DNA of 64,000 nucleotides, from the NCBI RefSeq assembly GCF_000328705.1, contig NC_019673.1:372001-436000 (forward strand), given 5' to 3'. The notes under the pieces were generated by a model. The model was not told the DNA's origin and made no database searches. It was given only the letters and a program-made list of their open reading frames with translations. The DNA comes from Saccharothrix espanaensis DSM 44229. Lineage in GTDB: Bacteria; Actinomycetota; Actinomycetes; Mycobacteriales; Pseudonocardiaceae. Positions 35,460-46,059 of this stretch are shown here, one piece after another (position 1 is the first letter of the stretch; each line of letters opens with the position of its first letter). The translations under genes were made by a program, and so were the position numbers.

Positions 35460-35603
35460 ATCCGCACGCTACGTGGTCTGGACCACTCGGGTGAAGCCCC
35501 GCACCCGGACCGCGACGCACACCACACCCCCGCGCCGGCGGTCCCGGCAGGACGCGGCGCGGGCCCGCCGCCGGCGTTTCCCGCACGCGCGGAGGTGTCG
35601 GCG

Positions 35604-36002
35604 TCACTTCGCGGCGTTGCCGGTGACCTTGGTCGGGGTCAGGCGGAGGACCACGCGGACGGCGTCGGGTTCCTCGCCGGGGTACGGGGTGCCCAGGTAC
35701 TTCTGCGCCAGGGCGTTGACCAGCGTGCGGTCCTCGTCCTCGACGATCGACACGGTGCCGCGCAGCTCCACGTACGTCTCGGGGTCGTCCTTGGACCACA
35801 CCGAGACGCTGGCCCGCGGGTCGCGGGCGAGGTTGCGCTCCTTGAGCCGGCCCCGGACGGTCGAGAACAGGATCTCGTCACCGTCCCGGGTGATCCACAT
35901 GACGGAGCTCTGCGGGCTGCCGTCCTTGTTGAGCGTGGAGATCGTGGCGTAGTTCCTGCCGTCCACCAGGTCGCGCGTCGCCGCGCTGAGGATGATCGCC
36001 AT
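35604..36002 (-). CDS. PPOX class F420-dependent flavin/deazaflavin-binding protein
   Basis: A 132-residue split-barrel protein of the pyridoxamine-5'-phosphate-oxidase-like class. Segments [40 protein letters not shown] and DPRASVSVW are characteristic of the actinobacterial F420-dependent group. The reductase substrate is unknown. Starting at ATG 36002, it lies 41 bp downstream of ispF in the same direction. Confidence 0.85.
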   Translation of the reverse strand: MAIILSAATRDLVDGRNYATISTLNKDGSPQSSVMWITRDGDEILFSTVRGRLKERNLARDPRASVSVWSKDDPETYVELRGTVSIVEDEDRTLVNALAQKYLGTPYPGEEPDAVRVVLRLTPTKVTGNAAK

Positions 36003-36043
36003 GCGTCACAGGCTAGTGCGGGCCGGTTCAGTGCGACACCGGA

Positions 36044-36523
36044 TCACTGCGACAGCGCGTCCGCCGGGACGACCAGCGCGGTGGCGATCGCCGCGATGCC
36101 CTCACCTCGGCCGGTGAGGCCCAGGCCGTCCGTCGTCGTCCCACTGACCGAGACAGGGCCGCCGACGGCCGCCGACAGCACGCGCTGCGCCTCGTCCCGG
36201 CGCCTGCCGACCTTGGGTGCGTTGCCGATCACCTGGACCGCCGCGTTGCCGACCCGCAGGCCCTGCTCGGCGAGCAGTCGGCGCACCTCGGCGAGGAACT
36301 CGACGCCGTGCCTGCCCGACCAGCGCGGGTCGCTGGTGCCGAACACGGCCCCGAGGTCGCCCAGGCCGCCGGCCGACAGCAGGGCGTCGCACAGGGCGTG
36401 CGCGGCGACGTCGCCGTCCGAGTGGCCGGCGCAGCCGGGCACGTCCGGCCAGAACAGGCCGGCGATCCAGCAGTCCCGGCCTTGTTCCACCTGGTGGACG
36501 TCGGACCCGATGCCGACCCTCAC
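36044..36523 (-). CDS. ispF: 2-C-methyl-D-erythritol 2,4-cyclodiphosphate synthase
   Basis: Fifth step of the MEP isoprenoid pathway, 159 residues. The metal-binding GSDVHQ and [19 protein letters not shown], and the [14 protein letters not shown] and [15 protein letters not shown] motifs are all present. The GTG start overlaps the ispD stop by 4 nt (GTGA), so the two are coupled. Confidence 0.96.
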   Translation of the reverse strand: MRVGIGSDVHQVEQGRDCWIAGLFWPDVPGCAGHSDGDVAAHALCDALLSAGGLGDLGAVFGTSDPRWSGRHGVEFLAEVRRLLAEQGLRVGNAAVQVIGNAPKVGRRRDEAQRVLSAAVGGPVSVSGTTTDGLGLTGRGEGIAAIATALVVPADALSQ

Positions 36524-37212
36524 GCCTGGCCTCCCACGAGCAGTGCCTCCGCGACCGCGAGGTCGAACGGGGTGGTGATCTTCATGGCGTCCTGGTGCCC
36601 GGCGACGGTGGCGACCGGGACGCCCAGCCGCTCCACCAGGCCCGCGTCGTCGGTCGCGTGCAGCCCGGACTCGTGCGCGCGCAGCAGCACCCGGGCGTCG
36701 AAGCCCTGGGGGGTCTGGACGATCCTCAGCGCCGCCCGGTCGGGGGTGGCGACCACCACACCGTCCGCGTCGACCTGCTTGACCGTGTCGGTCACCGGGA
36801 GCACCGGGACGACCGCCGGCCGGCCCGCCTCGACCGCCTCCACCACGGCCCGCACCACGTGCGGCGGGGTGAAGGCGCGGGCGGCGTCGTGCACCAGGAC
36901 GATGGTCGTGCCCGGGATCTCGCGCAGCGCGTACGCCAGCGCCAGCCGGACCGAGTCGGACCGCTCGGCGCCACCGGCCAACACGTGTACCGCCCCGCCG
37001 GCGGGTGCCAACGGGGCGGTGACGGTGTTCACGATGTCCACATCGGACGGTGGTGCGGCGATCACCACGTGCTGCACGCGACCTGCCTCGAACAGGCCCC
37101 GCACGGCACGCACCAACAGCGGCACGCCACCGACCGGCACGAGCGCCTTGGGCAGCCCGTAACCCAGCCGCTCACCCCGGCCCGCCGCGGGCACGAGCGC
37201 GACCACACCCAT
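36520..37212 (-). CDS. ispD: 2-C-methyl-D-erythritol 4-phosphate cytidylyltransferase
   Basis: Third step of the MEP pathway, 230 residues. The nucleotidyltransferase signature [20 protein letters not shown], the [13 protein letters not shown] metal/substrate segment and the C-terminal [17 protein letters not shown] are visible. It overlaps ispF and lies 32 nt downstream of carD, with which it is probably cotranscribed, as in mycobacteria. Confidence 0.96.
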   Translation of the reverse strand: MGVVALVPAAGRGERLGYGLPKALVPVGGVPLLVRAVRGLFEAGRVQHVVIAAPPSDVDIVNTVTAPLAPAGGAVHVLAGGAERSDSVRLALAYALREIPGTTIVLVHDAARAFTPPHVVRAVVEAVEAGRPAVVPVLPVTDTVKQVDADGVVVATPDRAALRIVQTPQGFDARVLLRAHESGLHATDDAGLVERLGVPVATVAGHQDAMKITTPFDLAVAEALLVGGQA

Positions 37213-37244
37213 GTTCGCGGATCTCTACCTGGGAGTTTCGATGA

Positions 37245-37733
37245 TCAGGACGCGGTGGCCAAGACCTCGTCGAGCAGGACCTCTGCCTTGTCCTCGTCGG
37301 TGCCCTCGGCGAGCGCCAGTTCGCTGACCAGTATCTGTCGAGCCTTCGCCAGCATCCGCTTCTCACCGGCGGACAATCCGCGATCCTTCTCACGCCGCCA
37401 CAGGTCGCGCACCACTTCGGCCACCTTGTTCACGTCACCGGACGCGAGCTTCTCCAGGTTGGCCTTGTACCGCCGGGACCAGTTGGTCGGCTCCTCGGTG
37501 TGAGGAGCACGCAAGACCTCGAAGACCTTGTCGAGACCCTCCTGGCCGACGACGTCACGCACACCGACGATCTCGGCGTTGTCGGCGGGGACGCGGACCG
37601 TGAGGTCACCCTGGGCGACCTTGAGGACGAGGTACTTCTTCTCCTCGCCCTTGATCAACCGGGTCTCGATCGCTTCGATGAGAGCGGCACCGTGGTGCGG
37701 GTAGACGACGGTCTCTCCGACCTTGAAAACCAT
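37245..37733 (-). CDS. carD: RNA polymerase-binding transcription factor CarD
   Basis: A 162-residue global regulator that binds the RNA polymerase beta subunit through its N-terminal Tudor-like domain ([20 protein letters not shown]) and stabilises open promoter complexes at rRNA and other promoters. The C-terminal helical DNA-binding domain contains the wedge-type [18 protein letters not shown] region. GAGGAC precedes the ATG. A minus-strand TAGGAT (37761-37766) is a probable -10 box. It heads the ispD-ispF unit and is divergent from the LpqE-like gene. Confidence 0.97.
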   Translation of the reverse strand: MVFKVGETVVYPHHGAALIEAIETRLIKGEEKKYLVLKVAQGDLTVRVPADNAEIVGVRDVVGQEGLDKVFEVLRAPHTEEPTNWSRRYKANLEKLASGDVNKVAEVVRDLWRREKDRGLSAGEKRMLAKARQILVSELALAEGTDEDKAEVLLDEVLATAS

Positions 37734-37760
37734 GTGTCCTCTGCCCCTTTCGCTAACCCC

Positions 37761-37766
37761 ATCCTA
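37761..37766 (-). promoter_or_regulatory. candidate -10 box of carD
   Basis: Minus-strand TAGGAT about 28 nt before the carD ATG, leaving room for a short leader with the GAGGAC ribosome site. No good -35 box is visible. Confidence 0.45.
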
Positions 37767-38022
37767 ACACGTCGAGCAATCCCCTCTTCGGCGTCCGGAG
37801 ATCAGTTCGCGCAGGTCAGGGCCGCGAGGGGGGTTGACAAACCACCCGGTCGCGTGCAACGGCGCAGGTCGATCTTGCTCCACTGTGGACGGCCCCGGCG
37901 GCTGTGGGGCACCACATGAGGTGGGTGATCGGCGGCCCGGTTAGGCTCCTGGACTGGTGGTCGACCCGCTACGACCGGGTACGGCCCCGCCTGGTCAGCA
38001 CACCGGAAGGATCCGAGAAGCC

Positions 38023-38841
38023 GTGGGTCGCGCACCGCAGAAGTCCCCAGCGCCACGCCGCCTGGTCCTCGTGGCCGCCGTCGCGGCGGGCCTCGGCCTG
38101 GCCGCCGCGGGTTGCAGCGCAGGTCAGATCACCCAGACCGACCAGCAGGTCGCCGCGGTGAACGGCGCGCAAGGCCAGGCCGGCGACATCGCCGTCCGGG
38201 ACGCCCAGCTCCTGTTCCCGGTCGCCGAGGGTTACTACCACGAGGGTGACGACGCCCCGGTGGTCGTGGTCATCGCGAACAACGGCACCGCTGCCGACAA
38301 GCTGGTCTCGGTGACCGCCGACATCGCCGAGGGCGGCCGGATCAGCGGTGACGCGGAGCTGGAGCCGAACACGGCCATCCAGAGCGGCGCCGACCAGGAC
38401 GACCAGGGCACCCGCCTGACCACCACCCCGCACGGCTCCTCGTCGGGCTCCGCCCACTCGACGGCCACCGCGACCACCACGCCGTCGGCGGACAGTTCGG
38501 GCCAGTCCGGCGCGCCCCAGACCACCGGCCGCACGGGGAGCACCTCGGGCACGTCCGGCAGCACCACCGGCAGCACCACCGGCAGCGCCACGGGGACCAC
38601 CGGCTCGTCGGTGACCGGGACGTCGACGCCGACCTCCGGCAGCTCCGCGAGCCCGACCTCGTCGGCCGCGCCGTCCGAGCCGGGCAAGGTGAAGATCACC
38701 CTGAAGGGTCTCACCAAGGACCTGCGCCCCGGCCAGACGCTGCGGGTGACGTTCCTGTTCGAGAAGGCCGGCCAGGTCACGCTCGACCTGCCGATCGGCG
38801 CTTCTCCCGAGCCGCGCAAGGACGAGCCCGCCGAGCACTGA
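38023..38841 (+). CDS. LpqE-like lipoprotein with Ser/Thr/Gly-rich linker
   Basis: A 272-residue exported lipoprotein. The signal peptide ends in the lipobox LAAAGC. The domain that follows (about 50-125) resembles copper-chaperone/PCuAC-like beta-proteins (VVVVIANNGTAADKLVSVTA). A long Ser/Thr/Gly repeat linker (GSTSGTSGSTTGSTTGSATG) follows, then a C-terminal strand-rich segment (KVKITLKGLTKDLRPGQTLRV). Its position between carD and radA matches mycobacterial lpqE. GTG 38023 gives a normal signal peptide; an upstream GTG at 37957 is possible. Divergent from carD. Confidence 0.8.
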   Translation: MGRAPQKSPAPRRLVLVAAVAAGLGLAAAGCSAGQITQTDQQVAAVNGAQGQAGDIAVRDAQLLFPVAEGYYHEGDDAPVVVVIANNGTAADKLVSVTADIAEGGRISGDAELEPNTAIQSGADQDDQGTRLTTTPHGSSSGSAHSTATATTTPSADSSGQSGAPQTTGRTGSTSGTSGSTTGSTTGSATGTTGSSVTGTSTPTSGSSASPTSSAAPSEPGKVKITLKGLTKDLRPGQTLRVTFLFEKAGQVTLDLPIGASPEPRKDEPAEH

Positions 38842-38867
38842 CCGGGCAACCGCCCGCGAGGCCCCCC

Positions 38868-38902
38868 GAACCCGTCGTGCGCCCGGTGCGCGCGGCGGGT
38901 TC
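38868..38902 (+). terminator. stem-loop after the LpqE-like gene
   Basis: A 15-bp stem GAACCCGTCGTGCGC / GCGCGCGGCGGGTTC with two G-T pairs and a CCGGT loop, 27 nt past the stop, before the radA promoter. Confidence 0.65.
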
Positions 38903-38924
38903 CGGCGTTGTCGGGGGTGGTCGT

Positions 38925-38930
38925 TAGCCT
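38925..38930 (+). promoter_or_regulatory. -10 box of a probable leaderless radA transcript
   Basis: TAGCCT ends exactly 7 nt before the GTG at 38938, and the terminator of the preceding gene lies just upstream. Confidence 0.6.
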
Positions 38931-38937
38931 GCGTGGC

Positions 38938-40305
38938 GTGGTGAAGAACGGGCGCGCGACGACGACCTACCGGTGTGCCGAGTGCGGGAACGAGGTCGCC
39001 AAGTGGGTCGGCCGCTGCCCGGAGTGCCAGGCGTGGGGGACGGTCGAGGAGCGCGGCGTCACCCGCACGGCCGGCCGGGTGGTGGCCGGCGCGCCCAGCT
39101 CGCCGGCCCGGCCCATCGGCGAGGTCGACGTCGAGTCGGCGCGCGCCCGCAAGACCGGCGTGTCGGAGCTGGACCGGGTGCTCGGCGGCGGGCTGGTGCC
39201 CGGCGCGGTGGTCCTGCTGGCCGGGGAGCCCGGCGTCGGCAAGTCGACGCTGCTGCTGGAGGTCGCCTACCAGTGGGCGGTGAAGGGCGGCGTGCCGTCG
39301 CTCTACATCACCGGCGAGGAGTCGGCCGGGCAGGTGCGGCTGCGGGCCGAGCGGACCGGCAACATCCACGGGCAGATGTACCTCGCCGCGGAGAGCGACC
39401 TGGCGGCCGTGCTGGGGCAGGTGGAGGCGGTCCGGCCCGGCGTGCTGATCGTCGACTCGGTGCAGACGATGTCCTCGCCCGAGGTGGACGGCACGCCCGG
39501 CGGGGTGAGCCAGGTGCGCGCGGTCACCGCGAGCCTGGTGGCGCTGGCCAAGGAGCGCGGGCTGCCGATCGTGCTGGTCGGGCACGTCACCAAGGACGGC
39601 TCGGTGGCCGGGCCGCGGGTGCTGGAGCACCTGGTCGACGTGGTGCTCCAGTTCGAGGGCGACCGGCACTCCAGCCTGCGGCTCGTGCGCGGCATCAAGA
39701 ACCGGTACGGGCCCGCCGACGAGGTGGGCTGCTTCGAGCTGCGCGACGACGGGATCGTGGGCGTGGCGGACCCGTCCGGGCTGTTCCTCAACCGGCGCGA
39801 CCAGGACGTCACCGGCACGGCGGTGACGGTGGTCGTGGAGGGCAAGCGGCCGATGCTCGGCGAGGTGCAGGCGCTGGTCACCGCGACGAACCTGCCGTCG
39901 CCGCGGCGGGCGGTCAGCGGGCTGGACTCGGCCCGGGTCGCGATGGCGCTGGCGGTGCTGGAGAAGCGCGGGCGGATGTCGTTGCACAACAAGGACGTCT
40001 TCGCCGCGACGGTCGGCGGGATGCGGCTCGTGGAACCCGCCGTGGACCTCGCGGTGGCGTTGGCGGTGGCGTCGGCGGCGACCGACCAGCCGCTGCCGCA
40101 CGACCTGGTCGTGGTCGGCGAGGTCGGGCTGTCCGGGGAGCTGCGGCGGGTCAACGGCGTGGGCCGCCGGCTCACCGAGGCCGCCCGGCTGGGCTACACC
40201 AAGGCGCTGGTCCCGCCGGACGCCGGCCCCCTGCCGCCCGAGACCCGCGCGCTGGTCGCGCACGACCTCGTCGAGGCCCTGCAACTGCTCAAGCTGAAGA
40301 AGTAG
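38938..40305 (+). CDS. radA: DNA repair protein RadA
   Basis: A 455-residue RecA-related helicase that helps branch migration in recombination. It has an N-terminal zinc finger [18 protein letters not shown], Walker [16 protein letters not shown], the RadA-specific [12 protein letters not shown] (KNRFG type) and a C-terminal Lon-protease-like domain ([20 protein letters not shown]). The GTG start is fixed by the TANNNT box 7 nt upstream. In mycobacteria and streptomycetes radA neighbours disA; here disA is absent and a terminator and the trehalose genes follow. Confidence 0.95.
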   Translation: MVKNGRATTTYRCAECGNEVAKWVGRCPECQAWGTVEERGVTRTAGRVVAGAPSSPARPIGEVDVESARARKTGVSELDRVLGGGLVPGAVVLLAGEPGVGKSTLLLEVAYQWAVKGGVPSLYITGEESAGQVRLRAERTGNIHGQMYLAAESDLAAVLGQVEAVRPGVLIVDSVQTMSSPEVDGTPGGVSQVRAVTASLVALAKERGLPIVLVGHVTKDGSVAGPRVLEHLVDVVLQFEGDRHSSLRLVRGIKNRYGPADEVGCFELRDDGIVGVADPSGLFLNRRDQDVTGTAVTVVVEGKRPMLGEVQALVTATNLPSPRRAVSGLDSARVAMALAVLEKRGRMSLHNKDVFAATVGGMRLVEPAVDLAVALAVASAATDQPLPHDLVVVGEVGLSGELRRVNGVGRRLTEAARLGYTKALVPPDAGPLPPETRALVAHDLVEALQLLKLKK

Positions 40306-40321
40306 CACCCGGGAACGCGAA

Positions 40322-40354
40322 GGGGCCCGGCGCGGGACGTCCGCGCCGGGCCCC
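40322..40354. terminator. bidirectional terminator between radA and the OtsB-GH15 gene
   Basis: A perfect 14-bp GC stem GGGGCCCGGCGCGG / CCGCGCCGGGCCCC with a GACGT loop between two convergent genes. Confidence 0.85.
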
Positions 40355-40364
40355 GGTCAGCCGG

Positions 40365-42896
40365 TCACCTGGCCGCGAGCAGCTGCGCGCAGCGGATCAG
40401 GCCGAGGTGGCTGTACGCCTGCGGGTGGTTGCCCAGCGAGCGCTCCGCGATCGGGTCGTACTCCTCGGGCAGCAGACCGGTGGGGCCGGCCGCGTCGACC
40501 ATCTGCGCGAACAGCTCCTCCGCCTCCGTCCGCCGGCCGGTCAGCAGGTACGCCTCGATCATCCACGCCGCGCACAGGTGGAAGCCGCCCTCGTCACCGG
40601 GCAGGCCGTCGTCGCGCCGGTAGCGGTACACGGTCGAGCCCGAGCGCAGCTCCGCCTCGATGGCCGTCACCGTCGCCTGGAACCGGTCGTCGGCGGGGTC
40701 GATCAACCCCGACAGGCCCACGTGCAGCGACGCCGCGTCGAGGTCGTCGCCGTCGTACGCCGTGGTGAACGACTGCGACTCGTCGCTCCACCCGTGCTTG
40801 AGCACGTCGTTGGAGATCGTGTCGCGCAGCACCGGCCACGACGGGTCGACCTGCCGACCGTAGACCTCGGCCAGCCGCACCGCCCGGTCGAGGGTCACCC
40901 AGCACATCACCTTCGAGTACACGTGGTGACGGGGGGCGTGCCGCTCCTCCCAGATGCCGTGGTCGGGCTCGTGCCAGCGGCGGGCGACCGCCTCGGCCAT
41001 CGCCTGCACCATCGCCCAGTCCGGGTCGGTCAGCGCCCCCCGGGCCGCGGCCAGCTGCACGACCAGGTCCACGACCGGGCCGAACACGTCCAGCTGGACC
41101 TGCTGGTTGGCGAGGTTGCCCACGCGCACCGGCCGGGAGCCGGCGTACCCGGGCAGGGTGTCGATGACCGCCTCGGCACCCAGCATCGTGCCCTGCAACG
41201 TGTACAGCGGGTGCAGGCGCTCCGGGCCGGGCAGCGTGGCCAGCACGCCGTGCACCCACCCCAGGTACGCCTCCGCCTCGCCGAGCGAGCCCACCGACAC
41301 CAGCGCCTGCGCGGTCAGCGCCGCGTCGCGCAGCCAGCAGTACCGGTAGTCCCAGTTGCGGATGCCGCCCAGTTCCTCCGGCAGCGACGTGGTGGCCGCG
41401 GCCATGATCGCGCCGGTCTCGTGGTGCACCAGCCCCTTGAGGGTCAGCGCGGACCGCATGACCAGGTCGGGCTCGACGGCCGGCAGCGTGAGCGTGGCCG
41501 CCCAGTCCGACCAGTACGCGCCCGCGCGGGCCCGCCGCTCCGCCTCGCCCAGCGTGGCCTCGGACAGGTCGTCCGTGCCGCACCGCAGCTCCAGCAGGAT
41601 CGACGCGCCCTCCCGGGGCCGGACGACCGCCGTGGCGGTCTCCTGCAGGCCGTCGGAGGTGATCTCCCAGTCCACGCCCGGCGAGCGCAGCACCATCGGG
41701 TCCGACGTGCCGACGATCCGCAGGCCGCCCCGCTCGCGCAGCAGCCGCACCGGCACCTGGCCGAACTCCGGCCGGGGCGCGAAGGTGATCACCGCGTTGG
41801 TCGACCCGGAGATCCGGCGCACCAGGTCGGTCCGGTGCGAGGCCAGGTCGTGGTCGAGGTAGTCCGTGACGAGCAGCCGCGACCAGCGGGTCTCCACGAT
41901 CATCGTGCCCGGCACGTACCGCTGGCCCAGGGGCAGCGAGCCGTGCTCGGGCTTGATCGAGAAGTGCCCGGCCGCCGGTCCGCCGAGCAGGTCGGCGAAC
42001 ACCGCCGCCGAGTCCGGCTCGGGGTGGCACAGCCAGTTCAGCCGCGCGTCGGGGGTGAGCAGCGCGACCGAGCGCTCGTTGGCGAGCATGGTCAGCCGCT
42101 CGATCGGCACGGCCTGGTCGCCGTGCAGCCACGCGCGCCGCTCCTCCAGCAGGAAGGCCAGCACGGTGGCCACGTCGACGGTGTCGTCGATGTGGTACTC
42201 GGCCAGCGACTCGCCGTCGCCGACCTTGATGCCGACGTCCGGCCCGGTGAGCCGGGCGAACGCCTTCTCGTCGGTCACGTCGTCGCCGACGAAGACCGCG
42301 GCGGTGGCCGACACGCGGTGCCGCAGGACGTCGAGGGCGTGGCCCTTGTCGGTCTGCACCACGGCGAGTTCGATCACCGCCTTGCCCTCGGTCACCTGCA
42401 CGCCGGCCCAGGTCGACGGGCCGCCGCGCACGGCGTCGAGAACCCGCTCCCCCACGGAGGGTTCGGCGCGCCGGACGTGCACCGCGATGCTCGCGGGTTT
42501 GGACTCCAGGCCGACGCCCTCGTGGCCGTCGACGATGAGTTCGAGCTCGGCTTCCAAGCGGCGGTGCAGGGCTCGCGCGTCGGCGTCGAGCGCGTGCACG
42601 AAGCCGACGTCGAACTCCGATCCGTGCGATCCGACCAGGTGTACCTCGGACGGGAGCCGCGACAGCGTCGCCAGGTCGCGCAGCGCGCGCCCGGAGATCA
42701 CCGCTGTCGTGGTCTCGTGCAACCCGGCCAGGGAGCGCAGTGCGCCCACCGACTCGGGCAGCGGGCGGGCGTCCTCAGGGTTGGCCACGATCGGAGCCAG
42801 TGTCCCGTCGTAGTCGCAGGCGACCAGCAGGCGCGGGGTGCGCGCCAGCTGAACGATCGCACGGCGAAGTTCGGCGGGGAGGGCCTCGGCGGTCAA
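40365..42896 (-). CDS. fusion of trehalose-6-phosphate phosphatase (OtsB) and GH15 glycoside hydrolase (trehalase-like)
   Basis: An 843-residue two-domain protein. Residues 1-250 are an OtsB-type HAD phosphatase: nucleophile motif CDYDGTLAP (Asp28, Asp30), VISGRALRDL, GSHGSEF and FVGDDVTDEKAF. Residues about 260-843 are a GH15-type hydrolase: GGIRNWDYRYCWLRDAALT, the first acidic segment GIWEERHAPRHHVYSKVMCW and the second LLPEEYDPIAER, closest in style to the mycobacterial GH15 trehalase. The protein could both make and split trehalose, or the GH15 part may act on another glucoside. The start is a TTG with a strong AGGAGG site. It lies 67 nt downstream of otsA. Confidence 0.9.
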   Translation of the reverse strand: MTAEALPAELRRAIVQLARTPRLLVACDYDGTLAPIVANPEDARPLPESVGALRSLAGLHETTTAVISGRALRDLATLSRLPSEVHLVGSHGSEFDVGFVHALDADARALHRRLEAELELIVDGHEGVGLESKPASIAVHVRRAEPSVGERVLDAVRGGPSTWAGVQVTEGKAVIELAVVQTDKGHALDVLRHRVSATAAVFVGDDVTDEKAFARLTGPDVGIKVGDGESLAEYHIDDTVDVATVLAFLLEERRAWLHGDQAVPIERLTMLANERSVALLTPDARLNWLCHPEPDSAAVFADLLGGPAAGHFSIKPEHGSLPLGQRYVPGTMIVETRWSRLLVTDYLDHDLASHRTDLVRRISGSTNAVITFAPRPEFGQVPVRLLRERGGLRIVGTSDPMVLRSPGVDWEITSDGLQETATAVVRPREGASILLELRCGTDDLSEATLGEAERRARAGAYWSDWAATLTLPAVEPDLVMRSALTLKGLVHHETGAIMAAATTSLPEELGGIRNWDYRYCWLRDAALTAQALVSVGSLGEAEAYLGWVHGVLATLPGPERLHPLYTLQGTMLGAEAVIDTLPGYAGSRPVRVGNLANQQVQLDVFGPVVDLVVQLAAARGALTDPDWAMVQAMAEAVARRWHEPDHGIWEERHAPRHHVYSKVMCWVTLDRAVRLAEVYGRQVDPSWPVLRDTISNDVLKHGWSDESQSFTTAYDGDDLDAASLHVGLSGLIDPADDRFQATVTAIEAELRSGSTVYRYRRDDGLPGDEGGFHLCAAWMIEAYLLTGRRTEAEELFAQMVDAAGPTGLLPEEYDPIAERSLGNHPQAYSHLGLIRCAQLLAAR

Positions 42897-42963
42897 CGCC
42901 CCTCCTCAAGACTCGGTGGGACAGGTCGGGTGCGTGGTCTGTACCGATTCCGAACGGAGTCGG

Positions 42964-44397
42964 TCAGGCCGTGGTCTGCGTACCCAAGGCGTCAAGGAAC
43001 GAGCGAGCCCAGCGGTCTACGTCGTGCGTGAGGACTTGGCGGCGCAGCGCGCGCATCCTACGGCGGCCCTCCGCCGGATCCAGCGTGAGGGCGGCTTCCA
43101 GCGCGTTCTTCACGCCGTCGAGGTCGTGCGGGTTGACCAGGAAGGCACTCGTCAGCTCCGCCGCGGCTCCCGCGAACTCGGAGAGCACGAGCGCCCCGCC
43201 CAAGTCGTAGCGGCAGGCCACGTACTCCTTGCAGACGAGGTTCATGCCGTCCCGGACGGGGGTCACCACCATGACGTCGGCGGCCGTCATGAACGCGGTC
43301 AGCTCCTTGCGGTCGACCGATTGGTGCAGGTAGTGGACGACCGGGTGGCCGACGGTGGAGAACTCGCCGTTGATCCGGCCGACCGCCTGCTCGATCTCGC
43401 CGCGCATCTGCTTGTAGTGGTCGACCCGCTCGCGGCTGGGCGTCGCGAGCTGGACCATGGTCACCTCGGTCGGGTCGACCCGACCGTCCGCGATGAGCTC
43501 GTAGAGCGCGCGGAGCCGGACGTCGATGCCCTTGGTGTAGTCGAGGCGGTCGACGCCGAGCAGGATCCTCTTCGGGTTCCCGAGGTCTCCTCTGATCTGC
43601 TTGGCGTGCTGCTGGACGTCCTTGCTGCGGGCGAGCGCGTCCAGCCCGGCGGAGTCGATCGAGATCGGGAACGCGCCGACCCGGACCGTCCGGTCGCCGA
43701 CCTGGACCACACCCGGGCGGGTGCGCACGCCGACCGCGCCGCGGCTGGGTTCCAGCCCGACCAGGCGCCGGGCCAGCCACAGGAAGTTCTGCGCGCCACC
43801 GGGCCGGTGGAAGCCCACCAGGTCCGCGCCGAGCAGGCCGCGGATGATCTCGGTGCGCCACGGGAGCTGCATGAACAGCTCCACCGGCGGGAACGGGATG
43901 TGCAGGAAGAACCCGATCCGCAGGTCCGGGCGCAGCTCGCGGAGCATCGCCGGGACCAGTTGCAGCTGGTAGTCCTGCACCCAGACGGTCGCGCCCTGGG
44001 CGGCCACCTTCGCGGTCACGTCGGCGAACCGCTGGTTCACCCGCACGTACGCGTTCCACCACCTGCGGTGGAACGCCGGCGGGGCCACCACGTCGTGGTA
44101 CAGCGGCCACAGCGTGCCGTTGGAGAACCCCTCGTAGTAGTCGCGCACCTCGGCCGAGCTCAACGACACCGGGTGCAGCTGGAGGCCGTCCTCCTCGAAC
44201 GCCTCGACCTCGGCGTCCGCGACACCCGGCCACCCGATCCAGGCCCCGCTGTGCGAGCGCAGGAACGGCTCCAGCGCGGTCACCAGGCCGCCGGGGCTGT
44301 GCTTCCAGCGCTGGGTGCCGTCCTCCAGGCGCTCCAGGTCGACGGGCAAGCGGTTCGCCACGACCAGGAAGTCCGCGCCGTTCTCGCCGATGCTCAC
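42964..44397 (-). CDS. otsA: trehalose-6-phosphate synthase
   Basis: A 477-residue GT20 glycosyltransferase making trehalose 6-phosphate from UDP- (or ADP-) glucose and glucose 6-phosphate. Motifs: [60 protein letters not shown] and [19 protein letters not shown]. The GTG at 44397 is preferred because CTAGGAGG lies about 9 nt upstream and homology starts there. Together with the downstream OtsB-GH15 fusion it forms a two-gene trehalose unit. Confidence 0.95.
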   Translation of the reverse strand: MSIGENGADFLVVANRLPVDLERLEDGTQRWKHSPGGLVTALEPFLRSHSGAWIGWPGVADAEVEAFEEDGLQLHPVSLSSAEVRDYYEGFSNGTLWPLYHDVVAPPAFHRRWWNAYVRVNQRFADVTAKVAAQGATVWVQDYQLQLVPAMLRELRPDLRIGFFLHIPFPPVELFMQLPWRTEIIRGLLGADLVGFHRPGGAQNFLWLARRLVGLEPSRGAVGVRTRPGVVQVGDRTVRVGAFPISIDSAGLDALARSKDVQQHAKQIRGDLGNPKRILLGVDRLDYTKGIDVRLRALYELIADGRVDPTEVTMVQLATPSRERVDHYKQMRGEIEQAVGRINGEFSTVGHPVVHYLHQSVDRKELTAFMTAADVMVVTPVRDGMNLVCKEYVACRYDLGGALVLSEFAGAAAELTSAFLVNPHDLDGVKNALEAALTLDPAEGRRRMRALRRQVLTHDVDRWARSFLDALGTQTTA

Positions 44398-44514
44398 CGG
44401 GTAACGCCTCCTAGGGGATTCGTCTCGCCCGCCCCCGAGGTTAACGGGAACGCCCGTACCGGATGCCCGCACGTCATCCCCGTCACACGCGGGTTCACCC
44501 TGGTTGGACGAACG

Positions 44515-45927
44515 TCACGTCCGGTCGGCGGCCCGCTCGCCCCGTCGGATGGCCGGGTGCGGTGGGCCGGACAACCGGGGCCCGGCCAACCTCCGTCCCA
44601 GTCTGCCCAGTCCGCTGCGCACCGGCCGGCCGAGGAACTCGCCCAGCACCACGCCGCTGGCCAGCGCCAACGCCGTGCCGGCGGCCAGCACCAGGGTGGA
44701 CAGACCGGCCGCGTCGTTCTCGATGGTGAGCTGGTAAAGACCGCGGTAGACCGTCCAACCGGGCAGCAGCGGCACCATCCCGGCCACCGCGACGACCAGC
44801 GGGGGCGTGCGCAGCCGTCGGGAGATCACCGCGCCGCCGAACCCCACCACCGTCGCCGCGGCCGCCGCGCACGAGATCGCGTTGGTGCCGGTCAGCGCGA
44901 GCAGCCCGTACGTGGTCGTGCCGACCGCGCCGGCCGCCGCCGCGATCGGCAGCGCGCGCACCGGCGAGTAGCTGGCCAGCGCGAAGAACAGCGAGGTCGC
45001 CGCGCCCGCCGCGAACTGCATCGGCACGTCGGAGATCAGCGGCGGCAGCGGGTCCCGGATCGAGGTCGGCACGCCGAGCTGCACGCCGGCCCGCAGCGTG
45101 AGCGCGATGCCGGTGATCAGGCCCGCGGTGAGCAGGGCGATCTCCATCGTGCGGCCGGCGGCCGTCACGTTGTAGCCGGTGATCGCGTCCTGCACCGCGC
45201 CCACCAGGGACAAGCCGGACAGCAGCACCACGATCCCGACCGCCACCAGCAGCGACGGCCGGACGCTGGGCAGCAGGTCGGTGGCGTAGAGCGCGAGCGC
45301 CGTCGCCGACGCCAGCGCGCCGCCGACCACCTGCTGGAAGAAGAACGGCAGCCCGCGCCGGTTGAGCACCCGCCCGACCCGGTCGATCACCGCCGTCACC
45401 AGGGCGGCGGTCAGCGCGATCAGCGGCCCGCCGCCGACCAGGAACGCCACCGCGCCCGCCATGCCCGCCCACGCCGCCGTGGCCGTCCAGCGCGGGTACG
45501 GGTGCGGCTGCTTGCTGATCCGGTCCAGTTCGGCGTACGCGTCCGGGGCCTTGACCCGGTCGGAGGTGATCCGCCGGATCAGGTCCTCGACGGCCGCCAG
45601 CCGGGTGTAGTCCAGGCCGCGTGACCGGACCACGCGCAGCGACGTGATGGGGGCGGCCTCGGTGCCCCGGTGGCACGACACGGTGATCGACGTGTAGATC
45701 ACGTCGACCTCGGTGCGCGGCAGCCCGTAGGCCTCGGCGACGGCCACCACGGTCGCCGTGACGTCCGCCGCGCCCGCGCCGCTGGCGAGCTGGACCTCGC
45801 CGACCCGCAGGGCCAGGTCCAGTACCAGGTGGACGGTCGAGTCGTCCGGAAGGGACGGTCCCTCGACCGGTTGCCACAGGCCGGGGGTGGTCCTGGGGTC
45901 GCGGTACCGCCTGCGCCGCAGCCGCAC
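44515..45927 (-). CDS. threonine/serine exporter family (ThrE-type) membrane protein
   Basis: A 470-residue protein. The N-terminal cytoplasmic half (about 30-150) is the DUF1212-type domain with LRVGEVQLASGAGAADVTAT and DVIYTSITVSC. It is followed by about ten hydrophobic helices, combining both halves of the ThrE family in one chain. By family it would export threonine, serine or related amino acids. The GTG start follows a strong GAGGAGG. The C-terminal 35 residues are Arg-rich and probably cytoplasmic. Confidence 0.87.
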   Translation of the reverse strand: MRLRRRRYRDPRTTPGLWQPVEGPSLPDDSTVHLVLDLALRVGEVQLASGAGAADVTATVVAVAEAYGLPRTEVDVIYTSITVSCHRGTEAAPITSLRVVRSRGLDYTRLAAVEDLIRRITSDRVKAPDAYAELDRISKQPHPYPRWTATAAWAGMAGAVAFLVGGGPLIALTAALVTAVIDRVGRVLNRRGLPFFFQQVVGGALASATALALYATDLLPSVRPSLLVAVGIVVLLSGLSLVGAVQDAITGYNVTAAGRTMEIALLTAGLITGIALTLRAGVQLGVPTSIRDPLPPLISDVPMQFAAGAATSLFFALASYSPVRALPIAAAAGAVGTTTYGLLALTGTNAISCAAAAATVVGFGGAVISRRLRTPPLVVAVAGMVPLLPGWTVYRGLYQLTIENDAAGLSTLVLAAGTALALASGVVLGEFLGRPVRSGLGRLGRRLAGPRLSGPPHPAIRRGERAADRT

Positions 45928-46059
45928 GGGCTTCCCTCCTCGTGATCGCTTCCTGCGCCACGCCCGACGGTGTCACATTCGTCGCTGTGTCATGCGCCAC
46001 CCCTGGTCGAGGTACCCAGGGCGGGTGAGGCGATCACCGAGCGTTCAGTACTGTTGATG

